Source of the DNA: Roseovarius nitratireducens
GTDB taxonomy: Bacteria > Pseudomonadota > Alphaproteobacteria > Rhodobacterales > Rhodobacteraceae
NCBI RefSeq assembly: GCF_002925845.1
Contig: NZ_PDNI01000032.1
Location: 1 to 47,701 of the forward strand
Length of the DNA stretch: 47,701 nucleotides
Direction of reading: 5' to 3'
Shown: piece after piece, positions 41,465 to 47,701 of the stretch
How the letters are laid out: the number at the start of each line of letters is the position of its first letter
Position numbering within the stretch: the stretch's first letter is position 1
Notes under the pieces: generated by a model
What the model was told of the DNA's origin: nothing
Database searches by the model: none
Seen by the model: the letters and a program-made list of their open reading frames with translations, nothing else
Program-made: the position numbers and the translations under genes

Positions 41465-41893
41465 GGCGCGGGCCGATTGAATGGAGCGGGTGAGGATATC
41501 ATTGTAGGGAACCGCGAGAATGCCGCCGACAAAGGCGTAGAGCGTCCACAGCACGAAGAAGGCGAGAATTGTGCCGGAGGTCGGCGTGGAGCCGGCAACC
41601 AGGACGATCCCGGCTACCCCGGTCAGACAGGCGACCCGCCCGAAGGCGCCCAGTGCGTAGATTGGCATGCGCCGCCGTCGCTGTTGCGCGAACCAGGCGA
41701 CGAAAAGCTGGGGGAACAGCCAGCCGTAGCGGGCGATCGCCGCGACCGCGCCGACCGCGAAGGAACTGCCGGTGAGGCCGTGGACGAGGCTCGCCATGAT
41801 CGTGCCGGAGTCGACCGCCGCCGCGCCGGCCTGGAAGACGGCGCCGGCGGTGGCAATGCGCGCGAAGCGGCCGGTGCGTTCACGGGTCCGCAT
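41396..41893 (-). pseudogene. Truncated MFS transporter (N-terminal fragment)
   Basis: About 140 transporter-like residues with four helices: GTIMASLVHGLTGSSFAVGA, RYGWLFPQLFVAWFAQQRRR, GVAGIVLVAGSTP and LWTLYAFVGGILAVPYNDIL. Similarity stops after NDILTRSIQSAR, near 41475, where the sequence joins the cyclotransferase fragment out of frame. Family members run to about 400 residues. It overlaps the end of the flippase-like gene by 14 bp, so it was once part of this metal operon. Confidence 0.7.
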
Positions 41894-42934
41894 CTGCGGC
41901 AACCTTCCACCGGCCGAGATCGCCGAGACCGACGCCGTGAACCCAGAGCCCCCAGCCGCCAAAGACGGCAACGGCCAGCATGTTGGCCGCCATGACGACG
42001 CTGACCATGGCGAGAGCGGTGGCGTCGCCGACCCCGAACAGCCCGAGCGAGAACACGGCACCGACGACGAAGCCGGCGGGCACCCTGGCCATGTGCGCGA
42101 GGATGACGATGAAGCCGAGGATCGCCAGCAGCGCGAGATAGACGAGCGGGTCGAGCACCACGCCGAAGGCGAGACCCGCCCAGAAAAGATGCGAAGCCGC
42201 GATCAGCTTGATGACGATGCTGGCCAGCACGATGGCGACACCCCGCCAGTGCTCCCGCGGCCAGACGATCCCGTCGGCGAAGGTGATCGCGATCGATCGT
42301 GCCCGAGACGCGAAGCGCGTCGGAAGCCGGTCGACGAGCGCGAGGAAAAACCCGATACCGGACGCGGACCGGCGCTTGTGGTGCACGAGCAGAACGAGCA
42401 CCGCCACGATCGCCGCCGCGCTGCCGCCGGCGCCGAGGAGGAGGCCGAGGCCGATATTGCCGTTCGGGTCGGGGATGACCACGGCCAGCACCACGACGAT
42501 GACGATGCCCGCGAACACCAGCCCGTCGACCAGACGGTCGATGGCGACCGTGGCCAGCACGCAGCTCATTGAAAGCTTCTGTTTGCGGGCGATGAGCCAT
42601 GACCGGACGAAAGGGCTGAGGCCGAGCGGGACGAGGAGGTTGGCGAGATAGCCGGCCATGGTCGCGCCGAACAGGTGCGATGTCCGGCAGCCGCAGACGG
42701 GCGTGAGAATCTGGCGCCACTTCCAGCCCCGGATGACCTGCTCCAGCGTGATCGCCAGAAAGGTGGCGAACACGAATTCCGGCCGAGCGGAACCGAGCAC
42801 ATCGGCGAACTGGCGCCAATCGAGCCGCCAGGCGAGCAGGCCGAGCAATCCGAGGCCGATCGCCGCGCCCAGCCAGTTGAGCCAACGCCGTCGTGGGCGG
42901 CCGGGGCCTTCAATTCCGATCGCTTTCTCACCCA

Positions 42935-42935
<1 letters not shown>
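41880..42935 (-). CDS. Lysylphosphatidylglycerol synthase/flippase-like membrane protein
   Basis: A 351-residue polytopic protein of the UPF0104 / LPG_synthase_TM type: about eight helices, with EQVIRGWKWRQIL, AGYLANLLVPLGLSPFVRSWLI and DRLVDGLVFAGIVIVVVL, which are typical landmarks. The family moves or modifies polar lipids and polyprenyl-linked substrates. The ATG at 42935 shares a base with the ATPase stop. Its partnership with a metal ATPase is unusual. Confidence 0.8.
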
Positions 42936-45385
<2,450 letters not shown>

Positions 45386-45398
45386 GGCGTGCGTCCTT

Positions 45399-45584
45399 TC
45401 ATCCGGCGGGTGTCGTCCCCGGGTCGATATCGGCTTCAAGGCCGAACCCGATCGACCACGCGCAGAGCGCGACGAGGACCAGCCCCGCGACGACCCGATA
45501 ACGCCCGGAGAGCGCGGCGAAGCGATCGAGCAGGCCGCGTGCGGTCGGGATCGCGACAAGATCCGTAAAGGTCGTTTCGATCAT
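45399..45584 (-). CDS. Small single-helix membrane protein, 61 aa
   Basis: A 61-residue protein with one helix (about 31-49, YRVVAGLVLVALCAWSIGFG) and a polar N-terminus. No family is recognised. It overlaps the HMA protein stop by 4 bp and lies 13 bp before the ATPase, so it is probably translated with them. It may assist the pump as small subunits do for other P-type ATPases; that is inference. Confidence 0.6.
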   Translation of the reverse strand: MIETTFTDLVAIPTARGLLDRFAALSGRYRVVAGLVLVALCAWSIGFGLEADIDPGTTPAG

Positions 45585-45799
45585 GTCTCGGTTGCTTTCG
45601 CGGTGAAGCCGCCCTTGGCGATCGCCGCTGTAAGGTCGGTTGTCGAGGCCGTGTTCTGGTCGTGTAAAACCCGGGCACGGCGTTCATCGAAGGAGACTTC
45701 GGCCTGTCGTACGCCGGGGAAGCGGGACACCAGCGCCTCAATGGTGCGGGCGCACCCATCGCAGTGCATGCCCTCAATGGTCAGGATAGTCGTCTTCAT
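45581..45799 (-). CDS. HMA-domain metallochaperone (CopZ/MerP-like)
   Basis: A 72-residue heavy-metal-associated domain with the metal site GMHCDGCARTIE (Cys13, Cys16) and the usual beta-alpha-beta-beta-alpha-beta length. The ATG at 45799 is 9 bases after AGGAG; an in-frame ATG at 45808 would leave no room for the ribosome binding site. It probably hands metal to the ATPase encoded downstream. It has no signal peptide, so it is more like CopZ than MerP. Confidence 0.88.
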   Translation of the reverse strand: MKTTILTIEGMHCDGCARTIEALVSRFPGVRQAEVSFDERRARVLHDQNTASTTDLTAAIAKGGFTAKATET

Positions 45800-45920
45800 G
45801 TTGGGCATCTCCTTTCATGTCGGGCTTGGAACAAAACCCGAGGGGCAGCAACCACCCCGCATGGGCGGCGCTCTGTTAAGGCCGTAGTCATACGCAAGAT
45901 CAGTTGCTTGGCGGCTAGTG

Positions 45921-46904
45921 TCATCGCTTCGGCCGCCACTTCTGGATGCGGTTGTTGAGGAAGTCGGCGACGAACACGCTGCCGTCTTCGGCCACCGCGA
46001 CGGCCATGGCGTGGCGGATCTCGCCGGGGCCCGTGCCGGTCTCGCCGAAGGCGGTGAGAAAGGTGCCGTCCGGCGCGAACTTCTGAACCCGGTCATTGTA
46101 GAAATCCGCGACGAAGACATTGCCTTCGGGACCGATGGCGACGCTCGTGACCGTGGTGAACCAACCGTTGAACGGACCAAAAATGTTCATGGCGAAAGGG
46201 CCGCCCCATTTATGCGAGAACCCGCCCTCGGGCCCAAACACCTGCACCCGGTCGGCATATCCGTCGGCGACGATCAATTGTCCACCCTCCCCCAGGGCGG
46301 CATCGGTTGGATAGATGAAAGCGCCGGCCCCGCTGCCCGGATCTCCGGTGGCGCCCCACTGCCGGACGAACGAGCCGTCGGGGCGCAGCTGCTGTACCCG
46401 GTGATTGTAGAAATCAGCAACATAGAGATCGCCGTTCAGAGCGACCGCGACACCGCCCGGCGCGTCGAATTCGCCACGGCCATCGCCCTTGCGGCCAATG
46501 ATGCGTCTTGATGTACCGTCAAGGCCGAACACTTGGATACGGTCGTTGAAATATTCCGGCACATAGAGCGTGCCATCATGGATGGTCAGGTTCATTGGCC
46601 GCCCGAGATCACCCGGACCATCGCCCGGTTGGCCGAAGGACCGCTTGAAGCTGCCGTCAAGGTCGAAGACCTGGATGCGGCCGTTGCGGGAATCAGCGAC
46701 GAAAAGCTCATTACCGGCCACGGCGAGCCCGGTTGGGTCGTTAAACTCGCCCGGCGCGGTGCCCTTGCCGCCCCATGCCTTGACGAACTCGTAGCCGGGC
46801 TCTTGTGCGGAGGGCACGAAGACGAGCCATCCGACCGCCAGCAGAAGAATGGCCAGACCGGCGATACCCGTAAGTCCCTTCAGAATCACCGATCGCACCT
46901 TCAT
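45921..46904 (-). CDS. NHL-repeat beta-propeller protein
   Basis: A 327-residue protein with an N-terminal membrane anchor (about 12-30) and roughly six NHL repeats: LFVADSRNGRIQVF, LYVPEYFNDRIQVF, LYVADFYNHRVQQL, LIVADGYADRVQVF, VFVADFYNDRVQKF and VFVADFLNNRIQKW. NHL propellers bind proteins or ligands; none of the repeats suggests a catalytic site. It lies between an outer-membrane channel and the metal-pump genes on the same strand, 114 bp before the pump unit. Confidence 0.85.
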   Translation of the reverse strand: MKVRSVILKGLTGIAGLAILLLAVGWLVFVPSAQEPGYEFVKAWGGKGTAPGEFNDPTGLAVAGNELFVADSRNGRIQVFDLDGSFKRSFGQPGDGPGDLGRPMNLTIHDGTLYVPEYFNDRIQVFGLDGTSRRIIGRKGDGRGEFDAPGGVAVALNGDLYVADFYNHRVQQLRPDGSFVRQWGATGDPGSGAGAFIYPTDAALGEGGQLIVADGYADRVQVFGPEGGFSHKWGGPFAMNIFGPFNGWFTTVTSVAIGPEGNVFVADFYNDRVQKFAPDGTFLTAFGETGTGPGEIRHAMAVAVAEDGSVFVADFLNNRIQKWRPKR

Positions 46905-46914
46905 TTTGGATCCT

Positions 46915-47701
46915 TCAGAAATTCAGCCGGAAACCGGCACGAACGGTGATGTCATCCTCGAGTGCCTGCCCATTCAGGTCCTGCCAGACCGGAACTTGCA
47001 CCGCCCCTTCCAGCACCCAGCGTTTGGTTACGTATTGCAGCGTCGGAGCCAGAAGCAGGCTCTCACCTCCCGAATGCGGATCGTCGGTGCCCGCGACGCG
47101 ATTGTTGTCGCGGTGGAGGAAATTTACCTCCATCCCGGCATAGAGAAATCCCGGCACGCCGCCACGCAACTCCCGCGGCCAGACCCGATATTGCGCAGAG
47201 GCGTCAAGCCGCAATTCATCGCCGAACTCGAACCCGTTCGCCTTTGTGTTGGCCTTGTAGGCGATCTGCGCGTCGAACTGAAAATCGAGCGTCTGGTATG
47301 TGCTGACAACGCCCAGGAACGGATCCCACGAGCCTGAGCCCGATTGCAACGGCTGAGGTAGACGGCCGAAACTGTCACGTCCATCATCATCGCCTGTGGG
47401 CAACTCTATCCCGGCAAACGGCGCGATGCGAAAACTCCGGCCGCGCCCGTCCTTCTGGTACATCGTGTAGCGCGCAAAGATGCGGGCATCGCCGAACCCG
47501 CTGGTTCCGCGGGTAATCCGCGCGTCGGCAGGCGTGGTCAGATCGAGGCTCTTGTCAAGGTAAGGGAGCATGCCGAATAGCGTAAGATCGCTGGTCACGC
47601 CATAAGCCAGCACGGATATGCCCCCCGACACCTCCAGATCGCGGTTGGCCGGGCCTGGGTCGTCATCGGCCTTGCGGTAAAGGAACTGTTCGCGAAACAC
47701 G
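46915..47701 (-). CDS. Outer-membrane channel-like protein (partial, cut by window edge)
   Basis: About 260 residues of a beta-barrel protein with regular amphipathic strands: YGVTSDLTLFGMLPYLDKSL, IAPFAGIELPTGDDDGRDSFG, QFDAQIAYKANT and a closing aromatic residue (AGFRLNF). It resembles the transporter/MetA-pathway-of-phenol-degradation (COG4313-type) group. The frame is open through the window end, so the true start and signal peptide are outside. It ends 10 bp before the NHL gene. Confidence 0.7.
   Translation of the reverse strand, partial: VFREQFLYRKADDDPGPANRDLEVSGGISVLAYGVTSDLTLFGMLPYLDKSLDLTTPADARITRGTSGFGDARIFARYTMYQKDGRGRSFRIAPFAGIELPTGDDDGRDSFGRLPQPLQSGSGSWDPFLGVVSTYQTLDFQFDAQIAYKANTKANGFEFGDELRLDASAQYRVWPRELRGGVPGFLYAGMEVNFLHRDNNRVAGTDDPHSGGESLLLAPTLQYVTKRWVLEGAVQVPVWQDLNGQALEDDITVRAGFRLNF

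Overview
The window is GC-rich and looks like chromosome of an alphaproteobacterium close to the Rhodobacteraceae. This is inferred from three things: an aerobic cobalamin operon of the Rhodobacterales type, cbtAB behind a cobalamin riboswitch, and candidate RirA-type TGA-N9-TCA boxes at iron genes. No rRNA, tRNA or CRISPR array was seen.

Layout. (1) 1-3300 is an accessory zone: a DUF3309 mini-protein, a small unknown gene, a complete IS5-family insertion sequence (617-1910, 11-bp inverted ends, 4-bp target duplication), and a prophage scar with a truncated portal gene and a small tail-chaperone-like gene. (2) 3306-13941, minus strand, is siderophore iron uptake in two operons. One holds an outer-membrane receptor, a FhuF-like reductase, FhuC, two substrate-binding proteins and a fused FhuB. 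The other holds a small exported protein, ExbB, two ExbD proteins and TonB. Both have a TTGACT -35 element overlapped by a TGA-N9-TCR box. (3) 13970-31883 is cobalamin synthesis and cobalt uptake. cobO-cobQ run leftward. DUF1636-cobW-cobN-cobG-cobH-cobI-cobJ-(cobK antisense)-cobL-cobE-cobM-cobB-cobA-DUF1636 run rightward from a first cobalamin riboswitch. cbtB-cbtA-cobF follow a second one. Together these cover most steps from uroporphyrinogen III to adenosylated corrinoid; cobS/T, cobC/D, cobP/U/V are not here. (4) 32059-40418, minus strand, is a 15-gene copper and periplasmic thiol-redox cluster: multicopper oxidase, BNR-repeat protein, DUF411, two tiny membrane proteins, cytochrome c, two thioredoxin-like proteins, Met-rich and Cys-rich small proteins, SCO, PCuAC, a SCO-like protein, an unknown membrane protein and CcdA. 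(5) 40557-41893 is a scar of truncated genes (MerR, gamma-glutamylcyclotransferase-like, MFS). (6) 41880-47701, minus strand, is a metal module: outer-membrane channel, NHL-repeat protein, HMA metallochaperone, tiny membrane protein, P1B-type ATPase with an unusual YPC motif, and a flippase-like membrane protein.

How it works together. The iron operons would move a ferric siderophore across the outer membrane with TonB energy, then across the inner membrane by the FhuBC-type transporter, with FhuF-like reduction to release iron. The cob genes make the corrin ring by the oxygen-dependent route and are gated by B12 through two riboswitches. The copper cluster combines cuprous-ion oxidation, copper delivery to redox centres, and reducing power passed outward by CcdA to TlpA/DsbE-like thioredoxins. 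It is the best candidate for an undescribed system. The tandem ExbD pair, in which one copy has lost the membrane aspartate, is the sharpest single anomaly.
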